DNA of 54,261 nt from Planctomyces sp. GTDB taxonomy: Bacteria; Planctomycetota; Planctomycetia; Planctomycetales; Planctomycetaceae. Below, piece by piece: positions 25,313 through 34,960 of this stretch (positions within the stretch are counted from its first letter, which is position 1; each line of letters starts with the position of its first letter). The stretch covers positions 15,273-69,533 of the forward strand of contig JAEUIH010000031.1 of the NCBI GenBank assembly GCA_016795105.1, read 5' to 3'. Under the pieces are notes generated by a model that did no database searches, had not been told where the DNA came from, and was given only the letters and a program-made list of their open reading frames with translations. Made by a program: the position numbers and the translations under genes.

Positions 25313-26982
25313 TACGCTGTCACTCCTGCGGGTTCGGCACTGCGGTTTAACATGACGCCATTTTCAGCCAACAGGGGGTTCGTGAGTTCACGAAGTGAAT
25401 CGACGGCCATCGCAATTTCGCTGCGAACAGTCTCACCATGGTAAAGGCCTCGACGTTCAGAAAGATCCCACAGAATTCGCTGGTCCGGACGACTGTCATT
25501 TGGGGTACGAATTGACTTTCGGATCAGCTGAGCAAGTCCGCCGTGATTGACGAAGACACCTTCGCGTTCAACAAAGGTTCCGGATGCCAGCACGTGAGTG
25601 GCATGTTTCAGGACGGGAGACGGCAGAAAATCCTGAATGATAACTGTGTCGGTTGCGGAGAATGCTTCCGCTTGAAGGTCGCTGATCCAGCCCTCCGGAT
25701 CACCGCCGACAAGATAAACTGCTTTGAACCGGCCCTCTGTCGCAAGCCGAAGAGTTTCGTCGAACGGAGTGACGTCGCCATCGAAGTGCTGAATGACGGA
25801 TTCTACTCCACGACGGTTGGGGGCTTTCTCGGCACGAATCGTAAACTTGACGGGTTCGACAACTCGTCCTTTCACGTCCTTTGGATAATGATCGTCCAGC
25901 GCAGTGGTGCGAGTATTTCCAATCGACAGCGTCGCTTTGGGGTCGATCGCCTTCACAAATGATGCCAGCAGCCAGGCCTCTTCGACTGTCATCCACGGAG
26001 ACAGAACAGCCGCAATTCTGCCAGGACCGCTCTGAGCCGCCTTTCGAAGTGCTGCTCGAGCGGATGTGAGAACAGTATCCCAGTCGCGAGCAATTGCCTG
26101 ACCGTTGCTTCGATGTTCCGGGGTTGTCAGGCGATTTTCAGAATGGACATATTTCCATCCAAAGCGCCCTTCGTCGCACATAAAGTGGCCCTGAGCCAAC
26201 GGGTTTGGTCGGGGCTGCAGTCGGAAGACCTGGTCCTCATTCTGATCAACTTTGATCGAACAGCCGGTACTGCATCCGGGGCATACAGAGTCGGCCGATT
26301 TCAGCCACCATACGCGTTGCTGATACAGGAAGTCCTTGCTGCACAACGCACCAACGGGACAGATATCGACCACGTTTCCAGCAAGCTTGTTGTTGACGGG
26401 GTGGCCTGGGAAAATGTCAATCTCTTCGTGACTTCCGCGACTGACGACATGAAGTTCGGCGGAACCGCTGATCTCCCTGGTAAACCGGACGCATCGAGTA
26501 CACATGATGCAGCGATCGGTAAACAGAGTGATTTGATCGCCAATGTAATCCTTATCCGGTTTGATGTTCTTTTCTTCCTGAAGACGACTGTATCCACGTC
26601 CATAGCGGAAACTGTAGTCCTGAAGATAACACTCACCGGCCTGATCGCATGTTGGGCAGTCGAGAGGGTGATTCAGAAGGAGATACTCGAGAGTCGCTTT
26701 GCGGGCCTCCTGAACCTTCTGGCTGTCTGAGATAATGACTGTCCCGTCCTTCACGGGCGTTTGGCATCCGGGAACCAGTTTGGGCTGCATCTGGACAGTT
26801 CCGTCCGGCTTTTTGTCGCCGACTTCAACCAGACACATGCGACAACTGGCAACGACCGACAGTGAAGGATGCCAGCAGTACGCCGGGATCTCAACGCCTG
26901 CTTTGGCGGCCGCCTGGATACAGTTCAGACGTTCATCCGAACCGATTTCCACCGGTTGATTGTTGACAAGGACAGTTGGCAT
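25312..26982 (-). CDS. nuoG: NADH-quinone oxidoreductase subunit G (short)
   Basis: A 556-residue iron-sulfur subunit of the NADH-dehydrogenase module. A 2Fe-2S ferredoxin domain comes first (Cys36, 47, 50, 73), then the His105/Cys109/112/118 cluster, Cys158/161/164 with Cys208, and a CxxCxxxC motif (Cys234/237/241) followed by another Cys near 270, which fits the distal N7 cluster. The molybdopterin-like C-terminal half is much shorter than in the roughly 900-residue E. coli protein. The gene is intact (clean stop, overlap with nuoH), so this is a natural short form. It lies 10 bp after nuoF. Confidence 0.95.
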   Translation of the reverse strand: MPTVLVNNQPVEIGSDERLNCIQAAAKAGVEIPAYCWHPSLSVVASCRMCLVEVGDKKPDGTVQMQPKLVPGCQTPVKDGTVIISDSQKVQEARKATLEYLLLNHPLDCPTCDQAGECYLQDYSFRYGRGYSRLQEEKNIKPDKDYIGDQITLFTDRCIMCTRCVRFTREISGSAELHVVSRGSHEEIDIFPGHPVNNKLAGNVVDICPVGALCSKDFLYQQRVWWLKSADSVCPGCSTGCSIKVDQNEDQVFRLQPRPNPLAQGHFMCDEGRFGWKYVHSENRLTTPEHRSNGQAIARDWDTVLTSARAALRKAAQSGPGRIAAVLSPWMTVEEAWLLASFVKAIDPKATLSIGNTRTTALDDHYPKDVKGRVVEPVKFTIRAEKAPNRRGVESVIQHFDGDVTPFDETLRLATEGRFKAVYLVGGDPEGWISDLQAEAFSATDTVIIQDFLPSPVLKHATHVLASGTFVEREGVFVNHGGLAQLIRKSIRTPNDSRPDQRILWDLSERRGLYHGETVRSEIAMAVDSLRELTNPLLAENGVMLNRSAEPAGVTA

Positions 26983-26992
26983 ATCTTTCCTT

Positions 26993-28327
26993 CTAATGGG
27001 CAGCCATTAACTTCTGCGCCGACGTAACCGTCGACCTGCCACTGTTGATGTATTCTTCAAAGTCGCCGCGGAACTTGCTGATCGCATTCTTCACTGGCCA
27101 TGCTGCTCCGTCGGACAGTCCACAGATCGTCGTTCCGGGAATGATTCCCATGGAGCCGGCAACTTCCGTCAGCAGATTCAGGTCTTCAATTTTCCCCTGG
27201 CCCGTGCGAATTCTTTCCAGAATTCGAGTCATCCAGTTAGTGCCCTCACGACAGGGGGTGCATTGTCCGCACGACTCGTGAGACATAAAACGACAGCAGT
27301 TGTACAGGACATCCACCATGTTTGTGTGGTCGTCAACAACAACCACGGCGGCAGTGCCCAGTCCCAGGCAGCCAACTTTTCCAGGACCTGCGAAATCAAG
27401 CTTCGTGTCCAGTTCTTTATCAGACAAAAAGCCCATACTGATTCCACCGGGAACCACGGCTTTCGCCTTGCGGCCCTTCCAGACACCGCCGGCGTGTTCT
27501 TCAATCAGTTCGCGAGCAGTCACGCCCAGCGGAAGTTCAACGCAGCAGGGATTGTTGACATGTCCGCTGACGCAATAGAGTTTGGGACCATAGCTCCCGG
27601 GATCTCGAAGATTTCCTGCTTCGGGAGGAACTCCAATTGACTTAAACCAGTCCCCGCCGCGGCGCAGAATCTGTGTAACACAGCAAAGTGTTTCAACATT
27701 GTTCACGATCGTGGGTTTGCGAAACAGTCCTTCAATGGCAGGAAACGGAGGCTTGATTCGAGGCCAGGCTCGCTTTCCTTCAAGGCTCTCAATCAGTCCG
27801 GTTTCTTCACCACAGATGTATGCACCAGCACCTCGATGGAGAACAATATCCAGATTGAATCCGGTCCCAAGAATGTTCTTTCCAAGCAGGCCGGCCGCAT
27901 AGCACTCTTTCACGGCTGCCGAGAGAACTCGATAACTGGTGCCATATTCATATCTTAAATACAAATATGCATTGTTTGACCGAATCGCATGGCATGCAAT
28001 CATGATGCCTTCGATGAGCTGATGAGGATCTTTCTCCATCAGGATTCGATTGTTGAATGTGCCCGGCTCGCTTTCGTCGGCATTCACACACAGGTAAATC
28101 GGGCCCGGATGATCCTTCGGAAGAAAGGTCCACTTCACTCCGCATGGAAATCCGGCACCTCCGCGGCCTCGGAGCCCGGCGTCCTTCACAACATTAATCA
28201 CTTCAACAGGGTCTGTTGAAAGGATTTCCTTCAGTCGGCCGTACCCACCGTCCTGACGGTACGTTTCGAGTGACGTACTGTTTGGACGATTGATTCGAGC
28301 CAGGAGGACGGGTTCAAACTTCGGCAT
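26993..28327 (-). CDS. nuoF: NADH-quinone oxidoreductase subunit F
   Basis: A 444-residue flavoprotein, the NADH- and FMN-binding entry point of complex I. The nucleotide motif GRGGAGFP lies at 54-61, with 'CVNADESEPGTF' and 'GAGAYICGEETGLIESLEG' downstream. The N3 4Fe-4S ligands are Cys353, Cys356, Cys359 (SCGQCTPCREG) and Cys402. It starts 9 bp after the nuoE stop, in the canonical E-F-G order. Confidence 0.97.
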   Translation of the reverse strand: MPKFEPVLLARINRPNSTSLETYRQDGGYGRLKEILSTDPVEVINVVKDAGLRGRGGAGFPCGVKWTFLPKDHPGPIYLCVNADESEPGTFNNRILMEKDPHQLIEGIMIACHAIRSNNAYLYLRYEYGTSYRVLSAAVKECYAAGLLGKNILGTGFNLDIVLHRGAGAYICGEETGLIESLEGKRAWPRIKPPFPAIEGLFRKPTIVNNVETLCCVTQILRRGGDWFKSIGVPPEAGNLRDPGSYGPKLYCVSGHVNNPCCVELPLGVTARELIEEHAGGVWKGRKAKAVVPGGISMGFLSDKELDTKLDFAGPGKVGCLGLGTAAVVVVDDHTNMVDVLYNCCRFMSHESCGQCTPCREGTNWMTRILERIRTGQGKIEDLNLLTEVAGSMGIIPGTTICGLSDGAAWPVKNAISKFRGDFEEYINSGRSTVTSAQKLMAAH

Positions 28328-28336
28328 AGCTGTTAC

Positions 28337-28810
28337 CTAGATTCGATCAATCAGTTCTTTGGTGGATTGTTCCGTCATGTTCATGTGGCACTCGTCATTG
28401 ACGAGAATACAAGGGGCGCCTTCACAGGCTCCCAGACACTCAGCGAACTCCAGCGTAAATTTGCCGTCCGGTGTCGTCTGGCCCGGATGAACGCCGTATC
28501 GATGAGCAAGCTGTTCCAGGAGCTCTTCGCCACCACGAAGTGCACAGGAGATGCTGCGGCACACCCAGATTCGGTGTCTGCCGAGTGCATGCTTTTCATC
28601 TTTGAAGAAGTTGTAAAACGTCATAGTGTCATGAACTTCAGATGGATGAAGTTCCAGCAGCTCAGCGATTTCTTCAATCGCCCCGACGGAAACACAACGC
28701 ATCGAATCATGCACAATATGCAGGGCCGGCAATGTGACGGCCCGCTTATTTGGATACTTGGGGAATTCGGCCAGAATTCGTTCCCGAAGCTCTTCAGACA
28801 GAACACTCAT
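28337..28810 (-). CDS. nuoE: NADH-quinone oxidoreductase subunit E
   Basis: A 157-residue thioredoxin-like subunit carrying the N1a 2Fe-2S cluster. Ligands are Cys84, Cys89, Cys125 and Cys129 (CRSISC and CLGAC). The frame is open for 30 more codons upstream into nuoD, but the ATG at 28810, preceded by a G-rich AGGGGTTGGGTGGA stretch and 16 bp after the nuoD stop, gives the normal family length. Confidence 0.96.
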   Translation of the reverse strand: MSVLSEELRERILAEFPKYPNKRAVTLPALHIVHDSMRCVSVGAIEEIAELLELHPSEVHDTMTFYNFFKDEKHALGRHRIWVCRSISCALRGGEELLEQLAHRYGVHPGQTTPDGKFTLEFAECLGACEGAPCILVNDECHMNMTEQSTKELIDRI

Positions 28811-28826
28811 TCCACCCAACCCCTGA

Positions 28827-30053
28827 TTAACGATCCAGCTCTGCTGCGATGATGTTGATACTTCCGAGCACTGCTGCCACATCTCCCAGCTGATGTCCAC
28901 GGATCATATGTGGAAACATGCCGAAGTGAATGTAGGACGGTGGTCGTGTGCGAACACGATACGCCCGAGTCTCTGCATTCCCGACGATATAAAAGCCCAG
29001 TTCACCGTTCGGAGACTCTGTCGCCGCATAGACCTGTTCACGCGGGACGTCATAGCCTCGGTTGGGCATGATGACTTCAAAGTGCTGAATGAGTCCTTCG
29101 ATACTGCGATAGACAGCAGGCTTCGCCGGCAGCACCATGTCTGACACGACATCGATGTTGACCGGGCCAGCCGGAATGTTTTCGATCGCCTGTTCAATAA
29201 TCTTCAGACTTTCGAGAATCTCCTGCATCCGCACAAGGTAACGACCATAGCAGTCACCACTCTTTGCACAGACAACATCAAAATCCAGATCGGCATACGC
29301 CAGATATGGCTCGTCCTTCCGAAGATCGCGTTCAATTCCGCTGGCTCTTGCGACCGGGCCCGTTGCGCTGAAGTTGATGGCATCGTCATGACTGAGATAG
29401 CCAATCCCTCGAGTTCGCTCGATGAAAATTCGGTTCTTCGTCAGAAGTCGATGAACCTCATCGTGAGTCTTCGGGACGCCCCGAACAAATGCACGAACCT
29501 TATCCACCCAGGCATTGTTCACATCAAACAGGACACCACCGACTCGAGTGTAACTCGTGTGGAATCGCTGACCGGATGCGGTTTCAACAATGTCATAGAT
29601 TTTCTCTCGCTGCTGGAATGCATACAAAAATGCGGTGAAGCCGCCAAGGTCCAGTGCAGTCGTCCCAACGTTCAGCAGATGGTCATGGAGCCTCATCAGT
29701 TCGGCAAGAATCGTTCGGAGGTATTTGCAGCGAGGCGTCAGTTCGATATTCAGCAGCTTCTCAACCGCATGATGCCATGCGATTTCGTTTGCCAGCGGAG
29801 AAATATAATTCATGCGGTCAACGATGGTGACATACTGGTTGAAGTCCAGTGTCTCACCCAGCTTTTCAAATCCGCTGTGCAGGTATCCAATGTGAGGCAC
29901 GGCGTCGAGCACCCGCTCACCGTCCAGCGTCAGTACCAGTCGCAGTGTGGTATGCGTCGCAGGGTGCTGCGGACCGAAGTTCAGTGTCCAGACGTATTCG
30001 CGTTCCGATGACTTAACTTCAGGATCATCGACAGGTGTCAGGGGCATGGACAA
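28827..30053 (-). CDS. nuoD: NADH-quinone oxidoreductase subunit D
   Basis: A 408-residue 49-kDa-type subunit of the peripheral arm. It lines the quinone site through 'NFGPQHPATHTTLRL' near residues 25-39 and 'VDRMNYISPLANE' near 80-92. 'RGIGYLSHDDAINF' and 'SYIHFGMFPHMIRGHQLGD' near the C-terminus are equally typical. It is separate from nuoC, not fused as in E. coli. The gap to nuoC (about 110 bp) is the largest inside the operon. Confidence 0.97.
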   Translation of the reverse strand: MSMPLTPVDDPEVKSSEREYVWTLNFGPQHPATHTTLRLVLTLDGERVLDAVPHIGYLHSGFEKLGETLDFNQYVTIVDRMNYISPLANEIAWHHAVEKLLNIELTPRCKYLRTILAELMRLHDHLLNVGTTALDLGGFTAFLYAFQQREKIYDIVETASGQRFHTSYTRVGGVLFDVNNAWVDKVRAFVRGVPKTHDEVHRLLTKNRIFIERTRGIGYLSHDDAINFSATGPVARASGIERDLRKDEPYLAYADLDFDVVCAKSGDCYGRYLVRMQEILESLKIIEQAIENIPAGPVNIDVVSDMVLPAKPAVYRSIEGLIQHFEVIMPNRGYDVPREQVYAATESPNGELGFYIVGNAETRAYRVRTRPPSYIHFGMFPHMIRGHQLGDVAAVLGSINIIAAELDR

Positions 30054-30164
30054 TCGCCAGAATGAACAAACGACTTAGAAAGTACAACCCTTGGACTTCA
30101 ATCCAACATCAGCCACTCGGATTCAAATTACCCGAATCATGGCCACTCAGTTTTCAGAATCTCA

Positions 30165-30656
30165 TCAACTTCCTGCACGAGTAATGACAGGGAAATTATG
30201 ACGTTCACCGCGCCCCTTGACTGGATAATCTTTCCGCAGCGGGAACTCAGTGAACTCGTCGGGCATCAGAATTCGCCTCAGGTCCGGGTGTCCAGCAAAT
30301 CGAATTCCGAACATGTCAAAAACTTCGCGTTCCATCCAGTCCGCTCCGCGCCACAATCCGGTTGCGGTTGGTAATGTTGCCTCAGGGAGATTCACAGCAG
30401 TGCGAAGAATCAAACGCTCTCCGGAATCAACGTTCAACAACAGATATACGACACCAAATCGATCTCGAGCCCCCTCGTATTCGAGGTAATCCACGGCTGT
30501 TAAATCGATCAGCATGTTGAAGCCAAAGTCATTCTTCAACGTGGTGAGCAACGGAAGAATATGAGTGGCAGCCACATCCATCCGACGATTGTCCCGGAAG
30601 GTAGACTCCGTCAATGGTGATCCAATCCGAGCAGCCAGTTCCAGCGCATCAACCAT
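30165..30656 (-). CDS. nuoC: NADH-quinone oxidoreductase subunit C
   Basis: A 163-residue 30-kDa-type subunit that docks on NuoD. The family signature '[20 protein letters not shown]' is followed by 'RRILMPDEF' and '[11 protein letters not shown]'. The frame continues 34 codons upstream, but the ATG at 30656 has GGAGG eight bases before it and overlaps the nuoB stop by eight bases, so this start is preferred. Length is then normal. Confidence 0.96.
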   Translation of the reverse strand: MVDALELAARIGSPLTESTFRDNRRMDVAATHILPLLTTLKNDFGFNMLIDLTAVDYLEYEGARDRFGVVYLLLNVDSGERLILRTAVNLPEATLPTATGLWRGADWMEREVFDMFGIRFAGHPDLRRILMPDEFTEFPLRKDYPVKGRGERHNFPVITRAGS

Positions 30657-31269
30657 GGTTGGATCCTCCGGCTCGAGGAACACTGCCCATCGGAGACGAA
30701 AGTCCGCCCAGCTGAACGAACGATGCATCCTTAATTCGTAACAGCTCGTCTGCATCAAATGGTGATGGACCCATCGGTGATGTTCTTGCCATGAACTCCC
30801 GGCCCATTACAGTTCCAGTCGCGCGAATCTTTTCCTGCATGTCAATAATTGCGGCCAACAGTTGTTCCGGACGCGGCGGACATCCTGGTACGTACATGTC
30901 CACAGGAATGAAGCGGTCGACACCCTGCACCACTGCATAGCTGTCAAATACGCCCCCGGAGCATGCACACGCTCCCATGGAAATGCACCATTTCGGTTCC
31001 GGCATCTGCAGCCAGATTCGCTGCAGAACAGGCAGCATTTTCATGACAACACGTCCGGCCACGATTAACAGATCGCACTGCCGAGGACTGAACCGCATCA
31101 CCTCGGCACCAAAACGCGCAAGGTCATATCGGGATGCGGCAGTTGCCATTAACTCAATCCCGCAACATGCGGTCGCAAACGGCATCGGCCACAGACTGTT
31201 GGATCGCGCCCAGTTGGCAGCGGCGTCCAGACGAGTCAGAAAAACGTTCTCAGGTAGCCCTACCGCCAT
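30649..31269 (-). CDS. nuoB: NADH-quinone oxidoreductase subunit B
   Basis: A 206-residue subunit holding cluster N2, the last electron carrier before quinone. Ligands are the tandem Cys35-Cys36 (ATACCGIE), Cys101 (GACACSGG) and Cys130 ([10 protein letters not shown]). The C-terminal 45 residues are an extension rich in Gly, Ser and Pro. The ATG lies ten bases inside the end of nuoA, and the end overlaps nuoC, pointing to coupled translation. Confidence 0.97.
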   Translation of the reverse strand: MAVGLPENVFLTRLDAAANWARSNSLWPMPFATACCGIELMATAASRYDLARFGAEVMRFSPRQCDLLIVAGRVVMKMLPVLQRIWLQMPEPKWCISMGACACSGGVFDSYAVVQGVDRFIPVDMYVPGCPPRPEQLLAAIIDMQEKIRATGTVMGREFMARTSPMGPSPFDADELLRIKDASFVQLGGLSSPMGSVPRAGGSNHG

Positions 31270-31640
31270 CGAAACACCCCTTTTCGCAGAGCATAGACCC
31301 AGGCCAGGCCAAGCGTCGCCATGAAGACAACCATGACACCAAACACGGTGTCACGCAATTCGACCGGAATCCCGAGGTCACTATAGGCAGCAACGGCCCA
31401 CGGGTAGAGAAACAATAACTCGACGTCAAAAACCAGAAACAGGATTGCCACCAGATAGAATCGAACGTCAAACGGCTGCCGAGCATCCCCGACTGGATCC
31501 ATGCCCGATTCGTATGGCATGTCTTTGACGGCTGTCTTCTTTTTAGGACCCAGTAAATGCGCGATCGCGATATTGGTCACGACGAAACCAACCAAAATCG
31601 CCGCGAAGACGAACAATGGCGGAAGATTGGGTATTTCCAC
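31260..31640 (-). CDS. nuoA: NADH-quinone oxidoreductase subunit A
   Basis: A 126-residue three-helix membrane subunit and first gene of the nuo operon. The conserved loop '[20 protein letters not shown]' carries the quinone-site Cys position of relatives as Ser or Met here, and is followed by the 'LVFDVE' helix. I prefer the GTG at 31640, preceded by AGGGG at six bases; an in-frame TTG at 31673 would add eleven residues with no better ribosome site. It overlaps nuoB by ten bases. Confidence 0.93.
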   Translation of the reverse strand: MEIPNLPPLFVFAAILVGFVVTNIAIAHLLGPKKKTAVKDMPYESGMDPVGDARQPFDVRFYLVAILFLVFDVELLFLYPWAVAAYSDLGIPVELRDTVFGVMVVFMATLGLAWVYALRKGVFRWR

Positions 31641-32049
31641 AAACAGCCCCTGCTGATGAACACCTGCGCGCAAAACGATCGCGTCGCACTCTGATTGCTG
31701 AATATGTCAGATCGAGCGCGGTTTCAAGAGCAGTCGGTGCGCACTCCAAAATTCTCGCTTTCGAAAAGGCGATGCTCCGGGGCCCCTTCGTTCGTTCAGT
31801 TACCTCCCCAAATCGCCCATGTTCCGATTTCTCTGCCTCCGCGGGTTCCTGCTCCCATGCATCATACTCAGCAAATGATCCGTCGTCGGTACACCGATCA
31901 TCTCGCGTTGTTCATTCCAGGTCGGGTTGCAAATTTTGGGGCTGCTATGGTGGATTAGGTGATGCTGTGTCCAGCACCCTGGTGTTGCGAGGTTTTGTCT
32001 GATATGTTCACCGCCCCGGACATTTCAGAACGGAGCTGAACGTGTCGCC
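31641..32049. other. Divergent intergenic region, nuo/Rpn
   Basis: About 400 bp between nuoA (minus) and the truncated Rpn-type gene (plus). Apart from the possible nuo promoter I see no gene, repeat or terminator. GGAGC about 15 bases before the ATG at 32050 could serve the Rpn-type gene weakly. Confidence 0.4.
31699..31727 (-). promoter_or_regulatory. Possible nuo operon promoter
   Basis: On the minus strand, TTGAAA (31727-31722) and TATTCA (31704-31699) are separated by 17 bp, about 59 bp before the nuoA start codon. The -35 is good and the -10 is poor, so the call is tentative. Confidence 0.25.
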
Positions 32050-32454
32050 ATGAAGATGTTAGGTGTTGATCCAACTGTCGATTTTGCGTTTCGGAAGTTG
32101 TTTGGCGATCCACGAAATTCAGACATCTTGATCGATCTGCTGAATTCAGTCCTGCAGCCGGTTGTTCCGATCACTTCCGTTGAGGTTCTGAATCCTTTTC
32201 TTGATAAAGCTTACGCCGATGACAAGCTGTCGATTCTGGATATCAAAGCTCGCGACGAAGCGGGTCGCTGGATCAATGTGGAAATGCAAACAACCATTTC
32301 ATCGGCTCTCAGAAACAGGCTCGTCTACTACACAAGTGCCCTTTATTCGAGCCAGCTGCTTGAAGGTGAGTCTTACGCGACTCTGACACCCGCGATTTGT
32401 ATCTGCTTTCTCAGTCGGGTAACAACGCTTCCGAGAAATCAGCTGAAGAATTGA
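32050..32454 (+). pseudogene. Truncated Rpn-family nuclease/putative transposase
   Basis: A 134-codon frame that matches the N-terminal part of the Rpn (recombination-promoting nuclease, PD-(D/E)xK) family. It starts 'DPTVDFAFRKLFG', continues with 'LIDLLNSVL', and shows the catalytic strand pattern LDIKARDE-x6-INVEMQ. Full members run to about 280-300 residues. Here similarity ends near residue 117 ('PAICICFL') and the last residues look out of phase. The next 200 bp on the same strand hold other short frames without the family's C-terminal half. It is most likely a truncated copy. Such genes are mobile-like and multi-copy in many bacteria. Confidence 0.75.
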
Positions 32455-32656
32455 GAAATCAACTGCCAACCGGACTTATGCACAAGGCCAGGCTTGAAGC
32501 ACTTGCTGTACTCTTTACACTGAACCTGGTTGCGGCCGAGCGAAGCCGGATGGGTGCTCATGGTGACCAATCACGCTGGTTACGCGCTGGAATCTACCGG
32601 AATCAATTCACCCCTATGCTCGCTGTGAAAAACGCCAGCATCAAAGAACCTTCAGT

Positions 32657-34678
32657 TCAGAGTGCGTTCTTCTGATCCTGTGCTTTCAGTTCGTCGAAGA
32701 CTTTCTGGACGGACCGTGCCGGGATGGCGTAACTGCTGACGCGGCCGGAACGAGCGATGTTGATTCCAATCGCCTTTCCATCGAGCGTCAACAGCGGACC
32801 GCCGCATTGTTTTGGAAACAGGTCGGCATCGTGCTGTAGTGCCTCAGGATAGCCTCCGCTGTTGATACTTGCGAACTGCCCCTCAAGATCGGGGTCGGTA
32901 TAGAGCTCAAGGGATGCATCACGGCTTACAAATTTTGGCGTGAGAATTACCTCAATCGTCTTGATTGAGTCCTCTCGCCGATACCGAACCGCAATCTTGG
33001 TACCCGGCTTCCGACCTGAAACCTTTTGGATCATTTGTTCTTCGGTTGCGACGTCCTCACCATCGATCGACAACACGACATCTCCCACTTTCAGCCCGCT
33101 TCGCTCAGCCGCTCCACCCGGGATGGTATCGGTGAGCCGTACTCCGCCTTCGGTTCGGTTGAGCGTAACTCCGAGGAACCCTGTGCTCGCGCCTTCGAGT
33201 GAACGGACTTCAACGCTTACCACGGATGGGATCATCGCGTTGCCACGTGAATCCTGAACGAGTGTCAGGGAACCGGCTGGAATATTCGGATTGTCATTCC
33301 ATTCGATTGGATTCAATCCCGTGGCGTCAACCTTCAGCAGCATCAAGTCGTACGAGTAGTCTGTAGCAACTTCGCGAGCTGTGAAGCGGCGACCGTCGGG
33401 AAGGATGCATTCCGGTTCAATAGCATCCCGCATTTCATTGGCTTTCGTGATGATGTAGCCGTCTGAAGACATGATTGTCCCCATGCACAACAGTAAGCCG
33501 CCGTCACGAATTGCTACAACACTGTTTCTGGAAGGTTCAACGACTGGTTCGTAGTCTTTCAGCTGATCAGATGTTCGTTTTTCATTTGGTCCAATTCTCC
33601 GACCGATGCTCAACTGGTCCTGAATTTCTTCCTCGCGTTCCCGATCGATTCCCGCTCGCTCCATTCGGTCACGTCGACTCTCTCGCTCTTCTTCTGCTTC
33701 TTCTTTACTGCCCGTAATCAGCTTCAACTCAGCTTCAGTGTCTTCACGACGCACAACAACAGGAATCTCCTTTTCATCATCAACGGATGCAAGAAGAGTC
33801 CCCAGGTCAAGTCGATCCGCGAAAGACTCTCCGTTGATCCTGAGAAGTGTATCTCCCGGTCGCAGTCCTGCCACATCCGCGGGACTTTCTGGTACCACGG
33901 ATCCAACCTGCGCGACAAAGTCTTTCCACTTCAATCCAACTCCAAAGAAGGAGGATTCTGCAAGGCGATTATCGAATGCTCTCAGCTCGCCCCACACCTC
34001 GGCCGCTTCAAACCGACTCCAGTCCCGATGAAAACAATCGATCGCGACGTGACGATTCTCGATAATCAGGCTGGTGATCATGCTGTGGATTCCGATCACC
34101 CGCCCATTCATATCAAACAGCGGACCGCCTGAATCTCCAAGAACGATGGAACAGTCTGAAACAACCGTACGATGACCCACCGATAGAATTCGTCCAATTC
34201 GTACCGGGGCCGGACGATCCTTCTGGAAACCGTTGGGATGGCCGAGTGCAAAGCACCACTGTCCGGCAACTGTGTCGGTCGTTTTCCCGAGTTCAGCATG
34301 GGGAAACGGACCACTGTTCCTCCAGGACTCAGTGATTTTCAGCATGGCGGCATCGGAATCCCGATTTTTGCCGAGCACCTTCGCTGAATACTCACTGCCA
34401 TCCGGAAACGTGATTGTGATGCCTTCCGATCGAAATCGGCGCCGACGGCCGCTGTCCACGACATGTGCGGCGGTGAGAACAATTCCGTCGGCCGAAACGA
34501 CCACACCACTTCCCACACCGAACCCGTCTGAGACACCAACCACTGCGCCCCGGACCTTTCGGAGCGATTCATCCAACTGGGCCTGCCGCTCAGCGAGCAC
34601 TGGCGGAACGTCGGCCAGTCCGATTGCCTGTGTCAAAAACAGAACTGCGACAACGACACCAGCATGGAACTGAATCAT
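32657..34678 (-). CDS. Tandem trypsin-like protease/PDZ protein (HtrA-like)
   Basis: A 673-residue exported protein with a signal peptide (about 1-22). The first trypsin-like domain has a full triad: His72 (TAAHVVD), Asp109 (DSDAAML) and Ser183 (GDSGGPL). A PDZ domain follows (about 245-320), then a charged linker rich in Glu and Arg. A second trypsin-like domain lacks the catalytic His (ITKANEM), has 'YDLMLLKVD' in the Asp position, and ends with QCGGPLL, so Ser is replaced by Cys. A second PDZ domain sits inside this second domain, before the CGGPL segment. The second unit is therefore probably a pseudoprotease that binds substrates. GAGGTG lies close before the ATG. Confidence 0.88.
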   Translation of the reverse strand: MIQFHAGVVVAVLFLTQAIGLADVPPVLAERQAQLDESLRKVRGAVVGVSDGFGVGSGVVVSADGIVLTAAHVVDSGRRRRFRSEGITITFPDGSEYSAKVLGKNRDSDAAMLKITESWRNSGPFPHAELGKTTDTVAGQWCFALGHPNGFQKDRPAPVRIGRILSVGHRTVVSDCSIVLGDSGGPLFDMNGRVIGIHSMITSLIIENRHVAIDCFHRDWSRFEAAEVWGELRAFDNRLAESSFFGVGLKWKDFVAQVGSVVPESPADVAGLRPGDTLLRINGESFADRLDLGTLLASVDDEKEIPVVVRREDTEAELKLITGSKEEAEEERESRRDRMERAGIDREREEEIQDQLSIGRRIGPNEKRTSDQLKDYEPVVEPSRNSVVAIRDGGLLLCMGTIMSSDGYIITKANEMRDAIEPECILPDGRRFTAREVATDYSYDLMLLKVDATGLNPIEWNDNPNIPAGSLTLVQDSRGNAMIPSVVSVEVRSLEGASTGFLGVTLNRTEGGVRLTDTIPGGAAERSGLKVGDVVLSIDGEDVATEEQMIQKVSGRKPGTKIAVRYRREDSIKTIEVILTPKFVSRDASLELYTDPDLEGQFASINSGGYPEALQHDADLFPKQCGGPLLTLDGKAIGINIARSGRVSSYAIPARSVQKVFDELKAQDQKNAL

Positions 34679-34960
34679 TCGTCACCTCATCGCCCGACAA
34701 AAAGCCAATCGATCGATCACCAGCGAATTCTAGGCGGCCCGATGTCTAAGTTTCCAGAAACATATAAATTCCTCTGCACGAGTTTTCTTTTTCTCTTCAG
34801 ATCACCAACATGCAGGCCACATTCCACAATTCTTCTCCAACTAACGTATTCGGCCGCGAAAACTCTCGAAGAATTTTTAACAAGCGGTTCGTTCTAAGAA
34901 AATTTCTGCCGAAACGATCCACGTCTGATCGACAGTTGTACTCCAGACTTTGAGGGAATC

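Noticed and set aside
25312-26982. NuoG truncated by frameshift
   Set aside because: The stop is coupled to the nuoH start, no homologous remainder follows, and short NuoG forms are known.
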